DNA of 64,000 bases from Symbiodinium kawagutii (Eukaryota; Sar; Dinophyceae; Suessiales; Symbiodiniaceae): the NCBI GenBank assembly GCA_009767595.1, contig VSDK01012725.1, positions 1-64,000 on the forward strand, read 5' to 3'. Position 1 is the stretch's first letter, and the number at the start of each line of letters is the position of its first letter. The notes beneath the pieces are model-generated. The model was not told where the DNA came from, ran no database searches, and saw only the letters and a program-made list of their open reading frames with translations. Below are positions 1-10,899 of the stretch, piece after piece. Position numbers and translations under genes: made by a program.

Positions 1-1
1 C

Positions 2-3000
2 CGCACGGCTGTCATTATAGATGCAGACGAGGAACCTGACCGGGCCGAGTCTGACTGGACCAGGCACAGCCAATGCATCGTCGACTGGCTCTTGTCGCAA
101 AGCCGGTTTGACCTCACTGCCAGGATGGCCCAGGCCGTCAAATTCAAAGATGCTCCGAACATGTCCAAGGAAGAACTCGTCGCATGCCTCAAGGAGCAGA
201 AAGTCTTAGTGTCGTCTGCTGCACGTGGCAAGACTACGGAAGTTTTTGTTCCAGGGATTCAGTGCAGAAGCAAGTTGGCAGATCTGATATCGCATCATGA
301 CAGACAAGATTTGCCAAGCTTGCCAGAGAGCTTATCAGTCGCAGCCTTTCGCAAGTATGTTTCGGGATATCCATCCAGGAAACACAATGTGGCCATTTTG
401 GCTTCTTATTTTGATGCGAAAGGCCAGCCATCAAGAGCCAAGGGGCGGCCCAACGATGCAGACCGTACTCAGGCCGTTGAATGTGCAGAGAAGGCGCGGA
501 AGCTGCTTGCGCATGAGGCTTTGTACGACAAAGTGCTGGAGACCTTGGGCGAGCCCGAGCTAGTCTCATCGCAACAGCAAAGCCCTGCCAGGCGAAGAAT
601 GCAGAGAAAGGCGCCGGAAGTGAAAGTTGAACTAGACGCAGTGAAGGAGGAAGTCCCGGACGCGGAGCAGAAGCAGCTTCCATCGCTGCGCAACATCACA
701 ACGCAGTATGCGTATTCGGATGCAATTTCGATTCGCTCTCGCAAGATTGCTCAGGATATTGGGGCGCAAAAGTTTCCCAGGAGGGCGCAAGTCCATCTCT
801 ATCCACGCACGTTGGACTTAGACATTCACAATTCTGCGTTCACAATTTTGACCCAGCTTGTGCACAAGCTGCAGCCCATCTCACGGCTGCCGCCGGATCT
901 GGAAGCCTGCTTCGAAGAATGTGCTTCCAACCGGAACGGCGTATGCCGAGAGAAGCTGTGCATGGGTGTCAGTGCCGGCAAAAAAGTTCTCACATCTGTT
1001 CTTTATGGTGGGAAAATCCCGGCAGGGCTGGAAAACAATGAATGTGTGCAGAAACTGCGGAAGGTTTCCATGTATATGCGCTGGCTTTCAATATCATTGC
1101 TGCCTGAAGACTTCGATCATTTCCGCTCAAGTGACGCCAAAAAGAATCCAGATATGTCATTGCTGGCGCATTTGTATTTGGCTGCCGAAGACTACGTTCT
1201 GAGCTCCTGGTACCAGTTCTTGCAGAAGCTGAAACCGGATCACCTATCTTTGCATTTTGATGGCGTGCGCATTTCCCAGATCGAAAACAAGTCAGCCGAG
1301 GATTTGTGCTCAGAAAGCCAGAAACATATTTTGCAGACCACAGGCTTCAATGTCAAAATATGCGAAAAGCGGCATCGGCCTGTGCTGGAGGAAATAAGTT
1401 TATGGGCTGACTCTATAGATTTGCAGCTTCCAACAGGGGATGGACTTTTGGAAAAGCCTGGGAACTGCATTCCAGCTGCTTTGGCGCATTTTTTGGGGAA
1501 GGAGAAGGTGGAAGCAGCTATTGCCAAGGATGTGCCGTGCAATCGCAAGGCTGCTCTTGCGAAGTGTAGATCCTATAGGGATTGTTCTGAACTTCTCGGA
1601 GTTGCTCTTGTTCCCTTTCTCCCTTCCTCATCAGTGCCGCGCGGGAATTACCTTTTGCATTCTGAAGGAGAAGGGCGGCCCCATTGTGTAGCTCTTGTGC
1701 TTGGAGCAGGGCCGTGCCAAGTGAAAGACGTTGATGCATTCTATGAGCTAGATGCTCAGGTCCTTTTCCAAGCTTTGGATGCGGGCATCGACGCCAACAC
1801 ATGTGTTCTCTACAAGGTGTGCTCTGAAGGTCGTGCGGACGTGAGTCCAGAAGATGATGGGCTATTGGATATAGAGGCTGCAGCGATTCCTTTTGTTCTG
1901 TCTTCAGACGAAGAGGAGCGTGCTCGAGCTCCAATAGCTGTGATTTCAGATGACGAGGAGGAAGGTGGTGTCAACCCACATTGTTATTTGGACAACGCTG
2001 CTGTTGTTCAAGTAGATTCTGTCCTCTTGGGTGAGTTGCGCAAAGAAATTATTGATTTGATTTCCAAAAGCAAGTCAGGCAAGCTGAGGCCTGAGAAGGG
2101 AGAAGGTTTTATCCGTTGCCCAGCTTGCCCGTGGAGGAGTTTTGATAGGTGCTCCCGGGTGCGAGATCACTTGGACAAGTACCACACCAAGCGGAGGCAG
2201 TATTGTTGCTCGGGCACAAAGCAGCTGAAGGTGGTAGTTTCGCTCCACGATGCAGACATGATAAGTTGCAAGGCCAAACCTGGCAAGTATTTGCAAAGGA
2301 GTGCGGCCCTACTTCGGAATCAGGTTCGCCCTTCTTTGTCCCGAAGCATAAATCAGATAGATCGCTTTCTGCGTCTGATCCTGGATGCAACAGGACAGGG
2401 TGAATTTCTAGTTCTATTCAAATTTGTTTAATTCTGACTGGTGTTCAATAATAATTGTTGTGCTTTGAGTTCTTACATTGACGCGCGGGCAAACCCAAAG
2501 TTCGAGCTTTTGAAAAGCTTGCGCTTCGATGCTTGGCTTGGTCAAGAGAATGGGTTTGTTGTTGGCAGCTTTGGGTTTGCAGGACCTCGCTTCGTCCCTT
2601 TGTCGTCGATTCAGAATGGCTCACTGCCTTTGCGGAGGGTGGGCAACATCTATTACACACGCGATTTCGCGCAGAAAATTTACAGGGAGATCATCTTGCA
2701 TCATGCAAAGGCCGGCGTGTGTGCAATTAATCCGGTCGCGCTTTGAAAGCCCCAAATCATATCATTAAATTCTGTTTGTAGTGTCTGTAAGGGTCGAGTC
2801 TTGGCCTTGCCGCCTTTGATCCTGTAGGTCAAGAGCGTGTGGCCACGACTTCTGATGGAAACTGCTTTGTGCGGCAGCTCTTTGTCCAATTTGCTGCCGA
2901 CGCATATCAGCAGCTGGTGGCCTATTATTGAAGACATATTTGGCTCACCTGCTTGTTCTCAACTTGTTGCCGGGCTTCTGCGTGAAGTTTTGAATCAGAA

Positions 3001-4234
3001 CGGCATGTTGTGCATTTCCATTGATGGCACGCTGAAATGCACGCTTCCATTGCTGGGGCAAGCAAAACCAAATCAATCAAAGGCTGCTCGTGAAGATGCG
3101 CCCTTTGGCGATGCCGACAGCATTCGCCGGGTGATTACAGTGCGGGGTTGTACAGGTGCTGTCCTTGCCATGATCTGTGCGCCTGGAGAGCGATCGGAGG
3201 ACATCAGGGAGGGGTTGGAGCGTGAGCTCCATCATGACGCCCTTTGTCAGGTGCAGTTTGTGGCCGCGGATGCTCCGTCAGAAAAGCTTGTGCAGCAACT
3301 TCGGTCATGTATGCCGTCGTTGCAAGCGGTATATTTAGACCCAACCCATTTGGCAATGACATATGAATACACTACTGGCGGCAAGCGCAGTCCTGGCTCT
3401 TCAGTTCTCCGAAGAATGCTTGCCAAATTTAATTGCCGCTCCCAAACAGGCAATATATGGGGTGCGTTCTATCAGGGAAGTGACCCTCCTGCTTTGACCG
3501 TTGCGGAAGCCACAGCACGAGAGTTGGTTCTATCTGGCTCCATGTCAGCAGCGAGGAGTAAAAAGCTACTTGCCGAGATGGAAACCAAGCCAGTTTGGGA
3601 TTCCAGACGGGCGTTCATCGAGTGCTTGGCGGCTCTCAGCTCGACCTATGACAACGAGGTCAGAAAGCACATCAAACAAGTGGCCAAACCATTGCGGCAT
3701 GTTTTGTGGAATGCAGCCACGCCTGACAAGTTAGAGTGGCTCTTCAATAACCACCGTGTCAGGTGTTGTTTGTCGGAAAAGGATCATATTCTCCTTCCCT
3801 CTGGCACGGCTTCCAATGAAAGTTTGCATGCAGAGCTCCGCAACTGGTTCAAACAGACGCAGTGCCTGCACCAGAGCACTCTGTCCATCAAGCTTGCAGT
3901 GATGCGGCTAGCGAAACTGTTGGCCCACAACACAGCCATTTATCACCCAACTGCAAGACAGATGCCCTGTACTCATGTTCTCGCCCGGCGGCTTTCCGAA
4001 GACTTGTGGACAGAAGGTGGTTGGGCCAAGTGGGCGCGCGGAAGTGCGAAGGCAGATCTGCCTCTGCAAAAGCAGATGGCGGATGCCCAAGCACGCATCC
4101 GCAGTTTCATAGCCAAACGGCCTGCCATAAAGCGCCCGGCAGCAACCAAGGTGCAACGCACACCATTTAATTTAAAGCGGTCTCCAGGCATTTTCCGCCA
4201 AGGTACTCACAGTCGGGAAAAGCCCGACGCATGA
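2..4234 (+). CDS. Polymerase-like / Cys protease-like / zinc finger / DDE transposase-like fusion protein, 5' partial, 3 exons
   Basis: Seen: one frame is open from the left window edge to 2399. It can be joined through GT-AG introns 2400-2582 and 2717-2827 to the stop at 4232-4234, giving 1312 residues. Motifs in order: LDLDIHNS (residue 271), KKVLTSVLYGG (327) and LHFDG (417), which match motifs A, B and C of superfamily-A polymerases, especially the TV-Pol branch of mobile elements; GNC with Cys 489 and PHC with His 561, like a papain/OTU-type peptidase; a Cx2C-x13-Hx4H finger (706-728); then SIDG (Asp 910), LDPTH (Asp 1015) and SNESLH (Glu 1175), spaced like a DDE transposase. The C-terminus is basic (KRPAATK, nuclear-signal-like). 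Known: TV-Pol proteins occur in mobile elements and virophages. Inferred: a self-synthesising or domesticated transposon protein. The true start lies upstream of the window. No terminal inverted repeat was found. Confidence 0.75.
2400..2582 (+). other. Predicted intron 1 of the fusion gene (183 nt)
   Basis: The donor CAGG|GTGAAT and the acceptor GGGTTTGCAG|GACC, with a T/G-rich tract before it, remove the in-frame TAA at 2429-2431. They keep the frame (183 is a multiple of 3) and join ILDATGQG to PRFVPLSS. Other GT/AG pairs here shift the frame, cut into well-formed coding sequence, or have weaker acceptors. Confidence 0.7.
2717..2827 (+). other. Predicted intron 2 of the fusion gene (111 nt)
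   Basis: The donor GCCGGC|GTGTGT and acceptor TTGATCCTGTAG|GTCAAG remove two in-frame stops (2744-2746 and 2825-2827). The frame is kept (111 is a multiple of 3), giving HHAKAG followed by VKSVWPRLL. Confidence 0.7.
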
Positions 4235-4880
4235 AATGTCTGTACATGTCGGGCCCGCAATGAGAAAAAATATTGCAGATTCTTCATGATGCTTGTCAAT
4301 GGAAACCTAGTAGTACTTCGCAGCCAACAGGTCAACCGCAAGGGAATTTGAAATAGATATTTCAGTGGCCTCGCAGTCGTTAGTCTCGTCTGGAGTTGGT
4401 ATACGGACATTCTGCCTGAAGCGAGCTCCAAGTCAAGCAGATGCCCATAATTATGTTGGACATGGCGTGACCTTCAGAGATTAGCGATTGTATGTATGTA
4501 ACTTGCTCCTGAACTTGTTTCTCTACGCAGCAATGCTGCTGCCCGGTGTTCAGTGTCTGCAGGCTTAAACGTTGCGCCCAAAAACATTTGCGCCGAGCGC
4601 CTTGGCAGAAGGAGGGTATGGGGGCAGTGCTTTGCAAGCGAAATGGTTGTCTTTAAATGACATTAAAGGCCGCATCTAGACCTGAAATGGGACCCAATGG
4701 CGCCAGAGGCTTATCGCTTGCTCTTTGGACCCAAGCGCTGGCGCTTGTTTGTCTATATGAACTAGCTTCCAAAATCAGTTCAGCTGTATCAGTTGTTTCA
4801 TCCATTCAACTAACGTATGAGAATGCAGATGGCCCGTTTCGTTAGAGTAGCTGCGGCAAATCCATATGGAAGCTTTTTGC
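4235..4880. other. Non-coding stretch after the fusion gene
   Basis: No convincing frame on either strand. It would hold the 3' UTR of the upstream gene. No obvious terminal inverted repeat partner was recognised. Confidence 0.5.
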
Positions 4881-5356
4881 TTGTGTGCTAGAGTCATGCA
4901 CGCTACCTGTTGCGTTGAAGACCTTATAAGGTCACAACAACGCTTCGATCGTCGTGAAAAATAAATGACGGTTTTGCCGTCTGTTTTTGCGCCACATCGC
5001 CGTCCAAAAGCAAAATTTGTTAGCAGCCCACCCACCCAGTCACCCGTGTGTTTGCGCACGGTTCTTTTTCTGTCAGCGGCTGCTGCGAAAGGGTATGGCA
5101 ACCATTTTGTTTGCGTGCTCGAGTCGTGCACGCTACTTGCTGCATTGGTGCCCTTGCTGGTCACAACAACGCTTTTGATCGTGCAAAATAAATGACGTCT
5201 TGCCATCTGTGTTTTTGCGCCGCATCGCCGTCCAGATGCAGGTTTCGTGATTAACCCGCCCACCCACCCATCCAGCCCCTGAGTTCACACACCGTTCTTT
5301 ATGTTGCAGCGGGTGCTGCGAAAAAGGTATGGAACCATTTTGCTTGCGTGCTAGAG
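4881..5356. repeat. Tandem repeat of about 230 bp, two units plus a partial third
   Basis: The block starting TTGTGTGCTAGAGTCATGCA at 4881 recurs at 5111 and begins again at 5344 (periods 230 and 233). Shared words include CACAACAACGCTT, AATAAATGACG, and TTTTTGCGCC with a nearby CATCGCCGTCC. Apparent open frames here are by-products of the repeat. Confidence 0.85.
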
Positions 5357-5365
5357 TCCCGTCAG

Positions 5366-5750
5366 CAATGTGCGCGTGAGCCTGCTTTTAGCGGCCAATG
5401 TATTTGGAAAAAACGATCGTCCTTAATTCAAATGGACCAGCTTCCCGAGCATCGCTTGTGCCACCACGCACTTACTTCTGCACCGCCTGAGTTCAAGACG
5501 TGAGAGCACAAGGTTGTTTTGAAATGATTCAGCGATTAGATGAACGAGGCCTGAATTAAATGGCCTTATCAGCCCAGGTTTCAGAATCCCCTCCCGCCCG
5601 CAATGTGCGCGCAAATTTGCTTTCTGTGGTCGGTGCATTTCCAAGAGATGGCAGGCCTTTAAATGAAGTAAACTCGCAAGCATCGCCTGTGTCACCACGT
5701 GCATGCTTCGGTTCTGCTCAACTTCAAAACGCAAACGCAAGGTTTAAATG
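5366..5750. repeat. Diverged direct duplication, period about 235 bp
   Basis: CAATGTGCGCG occurs at 5366 and 5601, and the GCATCGC(T/C)TGTG(C/T)CACCACG block at about 5440 and 5679. The spacing is like that of the neighbouring 230-bp array, so these may be older units of the same array, but the internal sequence differs. Confidence 0.6.
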
Positions 5751-5828
5751 TAAACGATCAAATGGTTGCAGGCTGTGTATAGTAGAAGAAAAGAACCGGT
5801 CGCCACATTGTACAGAATCTACCCTGCC

Positions 5829-5930
5829 ACGGGGTACCCCCAAGTTATGATTAGTTTATTACTATAAATGGTTAATGAATATATGTTAATATTGGATGAT
5901 AACTGGGGGTACCCCTATGACTTGAGAAAG
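5829..5930. mobile_element. Family A hairpin element (MITE-like)
   Basis: GGGGTACCCCCAAGTTATG faces TAACTGGGGGTACCCCTATG followed by CTTGAGAAAG. This is the CCATAGGGG end subtype. The core TTTATTACTATAAATGGTTA is typical of the family. Confidence 0.75.
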
Positions 5931-6448
5931 CTCAATACCTGGACATGGCAAGTGGTTGAGCTATTTCCTTGGGCTGTGTCGTCTGTTTCGGATGTTTCCC
6001 CCAGGCAACTCCTGCCACCTCCAATTTGACCTCTTTTTGCTCACGGAAATCACGTCGGAAGCAGGGCGAATGTGAACCCAAGATGCGCAGAATGCACCCG
6101 TGCGAATGACAAGTTTCAGACAAATTTCTGGAAAAAGCAGTTGCTAATGGGCAAGAACAACCAGATTGTGAATTGCTCATTACCAGCTTTCCCGCCCACC
6201 GGCAAAATCAACGATTGCTGGTGCAGCTGGGTACATCATAGGTCCTAAAATTATCTAGTCAAGCTCGAGATAGCAGTTTGGGTCGCCTGACGCATTGACA
6301 ACCATGGTTCTCAATGGTTTGTTTTACTGTTTGATTGAACCCCATTGATGGACTTGGGTGGCCACTGATGCAATAACAACAATGGCTTTTTTACAATACT
6401 CCCAGCCTGTGATCAACAACAAGTTCAACCACTAGAATTTACTGGGGG
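5931..6448. other. No gene seen
   Basis: Mixed-composition DNA without a convincing frame. It lies in the convergent intergenic region between the plus-strand fusion gene and the minus-strand giant gene. Confidence 0.5.
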
Positions 6449-6549
6449 GGTTCTTAACATGGGGGGGTACCCTAAATCATACATTATCAATCATTTGCAT
6501 CTAGGGAATAACTAACCATACCTTGGGGGTACCCTTATGGCTTGGAAAG
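6449..6549. mobile_element. Family A hairpin element, diverged
   Basis: GGTTCTTAACATGGGGGGGTACC opposite CTTGGGGGTACCCTTATGGC, with the usual AAATCAT and ACTAACCAT core words. Confidence 0.6.
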
Positions 6550-6616
6550 CCTGATAATGGTCTTATTGTTTTTATCCCCTATCATCAACCACTGTAATGC
6601 CCTATGAAGCCATATA

Positions 6617-6826
6617 AGCCATATAACTAATGGTCTATCCCCTGCAAAAAGCACATAATTGATGGCGTTTTGCCTACTAGAAACTACATAATTGATGGTA
6701 TATTCCGCAAAAAAACTACGTAATTGATGGCATTTTGCCTTTACAAAGTACACAATTGATGGTTTATTCCCTATAAAACCTATGTAATTGATGGCATATC
6801 CCCTATCAAAACCACCAGTTCTAGTT
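6617..6826. repeat. 32-bp minisatellite with 64-bp higher-order period
   Basis: The word TAATTGATGG (first copy TAACTAATGG) recurs at about 6624, 6656, 6689, 6721, 6753 and 6785. The intervening halves alternate between a TTTTGCCT type and a TATTCC(C) type, so the real unit is a dimer of about 64 bp. The minus-strand open frame across it is spurious because 32 is not a multiple of 3. Confidence 0.85.
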
Positions 6827-6840
6827 CTGGTTGACTTCAA

Positions 6841-8134
6841 GTAGCTGGGTGCATTTCTCAGCCAGGGCTAACCTCAGTAAGGTCGCTTGCCTGTCAAAGA
6901 GCAAATGATGAAATGACGCAGTGGCGGTGCAGATCAGGAGAGATCGTGCATTGCGTGCAGGTCATGCCATATCTACATTTATATATGTATCAATTAATTT
7001 ATATATTCTACGTAGTTGTATGAGTATCGGCATATGTGAACGCATCATCGCTGTCTGTGCATGCATACCTAAATGTATATACAGGAAATGTGTATAAAGC
7101 TATGTGTAAGCAGACACACATCTGATATCAATCTAAAGCACATGCATCGATACATGTTTATATAAAACAATGCCAATTATCACACGTCCACAATTGTTGG
7201 ATACCATTTTTCCCCTATCATCAACCATCACGAACCACTGACTGTCAACCATCCCTGAAGATGGCTAGTCAATGATTAGCCGTTGCCATCATAAACCGGT
7301 ATAAAACCATCCTAAACCATTATCACCGACTCTTGATAATTGTTGACCACCATGGAGCCATTATCAACCCTTTCCATCCCTTTCCAACAATCAATTTTCA
7401 GCCATTACTATTGACCGTCGCTGTCTTCAGCCATTATCAATCCTTATTGCCGTTGACAACCAATCTTAACAATTGGCCAACTAACCCACCCAACTGCTTC
7501 TTCATGGCTAAGTCTGTCGTCTGACGACCTTAACTTGGTGACCAACACCGTGCTGATTTTCGTGTTGAAGATCCAACGGTCAACCATGATTAGCCAGTAG
7601 CATTGACCATCATTGGTCGCGAATTTGGTTAATGAACTTACTACAGTATCAAGGTTCACCACTACTCATGCATTGATTGACGATCAGTCTAGTTTTGGAG
7701 GTACCGGAATCTTTGGAGATGGACTATAGTTGATCACAGAAGTGTTTTTGTATCAATAGTCGATGATGATTGAGAATGGTATGGTCAATGGTCGATTGAA
7801 ATGATTGAAAAAGGGCTATGATATGTTGTAATCCTCAATAGCCATGGTGGATAATGAGGGCCAACACTACATCTATATAGCTAGCATATTGATGCTGATG
7901 ATAATTACTAGTCACTCTTGATTGCGGAATTCTTAACTTTCGTAAGTAATTACGCATTTCTGGAAGGCTGGCAGGATCTTATTGGAAATCAGGATTCTCG
8001 GTCAACCCCAACATGCAACCAGCACCAGACCCCACGAAACTGGAGCAACCCATGCGGTTCTCTTCACTCGCTGAGATCAACGACCATAATTGGCTTCACA
8101 ACAGGCTTCGTCAACGGCCGGCCCCAAGCCTCAC
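6841..8134. other. Gene-free AT-rich region
   Basis: It holds TA-rich DNA with ATGTATAT words at 6970-7160, then degenerate ACCATC/TTGACC word repeats. No exon-like island is visible. This is the main part of the gap between the convergent genes. Confidence 0.6.
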
Positions 8135-8237
8135 CCCGCTGGCCTAGCAGGTTGCTTCGATCCACGATGAAAGAGATCTCCTGTCGTGGGCCTGGATCCA
8201 GTTGCGCCTCGGCAAGCCCCAGCTGGATGGCCGACAG
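8135..8237 (-). CDS. Candidate exon of giant gene
   Basis: Bounded by CAGTCGTAG|CTGTCG and CAGCGGG|GTGAGG. The peptide begins LSAIQLGLAEAQLDPG, continues ISFIVDRSNLL, is rich in G/C third positions and ends with one extra base. Family not recognised. It is the lowest-coordinate minus-strand exon I can support, so the 3' end of the gene is not located. Confidence 0.5.
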
Positions 8238-9660
8238 CTACGACTGGTTGGATCCCAGGTGACCAACGGTGACCAAGGGTGACCACCGTCGTGGAAGCCA
8301 CCGTGGCTCGGCTGTTGGTGGTTGAGTTTGGCGACTGAAGGACTCAAGGCCTCGAAAAAACTGCGGACTGGTTGACCTAGGCTTACCAAACTAAGCACCC
8401 ATAATGATTACATTATTCTCAAACCAGTATTTTTTAACCAGTAAATGGTCAACCAGCTAAGATTAACAAATGATTCTCAATGGTTGGATCTCGATAGTGG
8501 AGAATGATCAGCAACCATAAGCTACTGGTGATGCACCATGATTATTGGTGATGCATCATCCGGGATCGGGTTGATGAAGCTAATGGGTCAATGTGGGTCA
8601 ATATTAGCCATCCAAAAAATACTTCGGTGAACATCCCAAGAAAGATTCGTCTGGTCATTGATGGGGTGTCTACCAGGTGTACGGGTGCCCTTGACTCATA
8701 GCCATGACTAACTCTCACCTGCGTTTGCAAGGGGCCACTCTTCATCTGGGTATGTGCCAAAATAGTGGTAACACCCAAAAACCAATGGTTTTCATTCGTA
8801 AGATGATCATTTTTTGGTGGGGCCCATTGGTTACCCGTCATGGCTTGGCACATACCCATCTCTACGAAACTCAGCGAGCGCAACTCGATTCCAGACGTCT
8901 ATAAGGGCAGCCCTGCGCTGAATGAGTCGTCGCGACTGTGACGACTGCACTGCATGCTCAACTGCTCCCGTGGGTTGAACAGCCCAGTCTTAGGTAAACA
9001 GTAATAGGTGCATAGTAAACCCAGTTGTAATCCAGCAATAGTTCACCTACAGCAGTAATTTCAATAAAATTTCTTCACTAAACCCAGTAATTATATTCGA
9101 AAACATCAATATGATCATTATTTCTGATTTATTCTCAGGTGAACATAGGTAAACCCAGTTGTTGATTAGTCATGTGATGATAAACCCAGTTGTTGATTAA
9201 TCATCTTGGGTAAACCATGGTGAACCCAGTTCTGTATCAATGATAGAAAGCCCCCAGAACCTGCAGCCGGTCCCCAGGTTGGTCCCCCGACTGCACGGAT
9301 GCAGTCAGTCATCTCATGCACGCTGGCGCTGGACCTTGGGGCTGCGCTGCATGTGGCGTCGACCCCACGGTGGCGTCTCAGTAAGTGGATGGTAACCAAT
9401 GGCAACCATGGGTTGGGAGCCTGGGTTAGGAACCTGGGTTAGGAACCTGGGTTGGGAGCCTGGGTTAGGAAGCTGGGTTCGGAATTGGGCCTAGTAAGCA
9501 TGGTTATGAACCATTCATACATGGTATTGCCCACCAATTACCAGCCGTGGGATAATCATCCAGTCAAAATAAAGGGATAATCCATGATGATCCATTATAT
9601 TAATGGAGAACTTGATAAGCCAATTCAAAGGTTACAAATTATAATCATCAATTTTCAAAT
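8238..9660. other. Intron-like DNA with one GC-rich island
   Basis: Mostly ATGGTT/ACCA words. An island at 9245-9370 is open on both strands (minus DATCSAAP...VHEMTDC; plus a frame ending at CTCAG). I could not decide whether it is an exon. Confidence 0.4.
9410..9489. repeat. 13-bp tandem repeat
   Basis: About six copies of GGTTAGGAACCTG and variants (GGTTGGGAGCCTG). Confidence 0.8.
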
Positions 9661-9770
9661 AGCTGTGGGTCAAAACCCTGTACCCCTGGTGTACCATCGT
9701 GAACTATTGTTTTCTCACAATTTGTTTATGTTTCCCCATTTTTGCTGGTCGATATTGACTCCTGGCTACT
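9661..9770. mobile_element. Family B hairpin element, diverged right end
   Basis: Starts AGCTGTGGGTCAAAACCCTG and ends GATATTGACTCCTGGCT. The interior TTGTTTTCTCACAATTTG is aberrant for the family. Confidence 0.6.
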
Positions 9771-10160
9771 TGCTAACCAACCATTTACCAGCTACTTGGA
9801 TGTACATCCTCAGTACTGCTTACTGATCTTGGTCACTATCCATCATCCAAACGTTACCAGCCGTGGGTGTTGGATGGCTTGGATTTTCACAGCTCAGCAT
9901 TTCCGCTGGTCTAGGAGCCTGCTTGAAAAAAACTGATGATTCATCGGTTGACATGGTCAAGCCACAACCACAGCACGTGAAAGGAACCATTCTGCCACTT
10001 TACCTCGTGCACTGTTTCCGGTATGGTGCTTCAACCGCCAACAATAACGGGGGAACCCAACCCTCCAATGAAGGATTGCTAGGCTGGAAGCTCACCTAGC
10101 AAAAGAATCTCAACAAGGTAGGCTCCTAAGCAGCCATAGGTTGATTCATCACTAGCTGAC

Positions 10161-10307
10161 CTGCGGCGATTCCAACCAGAGGGCTCGGGCCCCAACGAAT
10201 CTCACTGCTGGGGGCCCACTTTGTTTCGACCAAACGGGCGACGACTCTGCATTCTGCCAGCTATTGCTGTGGGTTCCGCTGTCGTTGCTGCCTCCCCATG
10301 AGCCCCA
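10161..10307 (-). CDS. Candidate exon, possible end of a ketoreductase structural subdomain
   Basis: Bounded by CACAATCTCAG|TGGGGC (or an internal acceptor at GGGGAG|GCAGC, exon end 10291, which matches the phase of the preceding exon) and GCCGCAG|GTCAGC. Reads WGSWGGSNDSG...PPAVRFVGARALW, 49 codons. The Ser/Asn-rich start looks like a linker. AVRFVGARALW recalls the AVRxGxRxVPRL stretch that closes polyketide-synthase ketoreductase structural subdomains; this is tentative. Confidence 0.55.
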
Positions 10308-10400
10308 CTGAGATTGTGAGCAGGAAACATCCATCGGAGATGTGGCTTATATCATGATATCCACCATCCCTCCCCACCATCCCATGGTTCTTGGCTGTAC

Positions 10401-10527
10401 CTATCGGTGCTGGAGATCGGCCACTGGCACCATGGTGGGATCCCATCCAGTCGAGGGGCGGCATGTCCACAGTGCACACCAGCAACTTGGGACTTTCCAA
10501 GCGAATGGTGCGGCAAACCGCCCAAAC
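10401..10527 (-). CDS. Candidate exon with ketoreductase-like segment
   Basis: Bounded by GCCCCAG|GTTTGG and CCGATAG|GTACAG. Begins VWAVCRTIRLESPKLL and continues VCTVDMPP. Known: modular PKS ketoreductase structural subdomains carry a [VL]WGLGRxxxLEHPxL...VDLP stretch, which this resembles. The catalytic TGGxGxLG motif was not found downstream, so the assignment stays low. Confidence 0.45.
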
Positions 10528-10635
10528 CTGGGGCTGCGGATCCGCAGGTGCGCAGGTTGTCACATAGGCGTGTGCGTTCATGTGCATGTTGCATAATATA
10601 CAATATGTACATACGTATATATGTGGAGATATCTA

Positions 10636-10637
<2 letters not shown>

Positions 10638-10689
<52 letters not shown>

Positions 10690-10690
10690 T
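10638..10690. repeat. (GATA)n microsatellite
   Basis: About 13 uninterrupted copies of GATA. Confidence 0.95.
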
Positions 10691-10899
10691 AGATACATGT
10701 ACATATGTTGTTTATAAATCTTCATAAATATATTCATATATGTATCATATACGTCAGCCAGGGTGTATAATATATGGATAATCCTTGCCATAGTACATGC
10801 AGCATGGAAGTTGGTATCCAACCGGTGGTGTGATCTGAATTTGAATAAGCCATGGAACTGGTTGAAAAATGGCCAGTGCAGAGTATTGTTGTCATTTGG

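Noticed and set aside
234-683. Minus-strand frames across the fusion gene
   Set aside because: Antisense shadows of the long plus-strand coding frame.
6535-6840. 101-codon minus-strand frame with repeated INY words, and a CRISPR-like repeat spacing
   Set aside because: It reads through a 32-bp minisatellite; the spacers between the words are themselves repeated, so it is neither a gene nor a CRISPR array.
9245-9370. Ketosynthase active-site-like DATCSAAP...SVHEMTDC on the minus strand
   Set aside because: Three or four extra residues interrupt the motif, the needed N-terminal ketosynthase sequence cannot fit between this and the exon at 10161, and the plus strand is equally open.
9410-9489. 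Telomere-like GGGTTAGGA repeats
   Set aside because: The unit is 13 bp and internal; it is not a TTTAGGG array.
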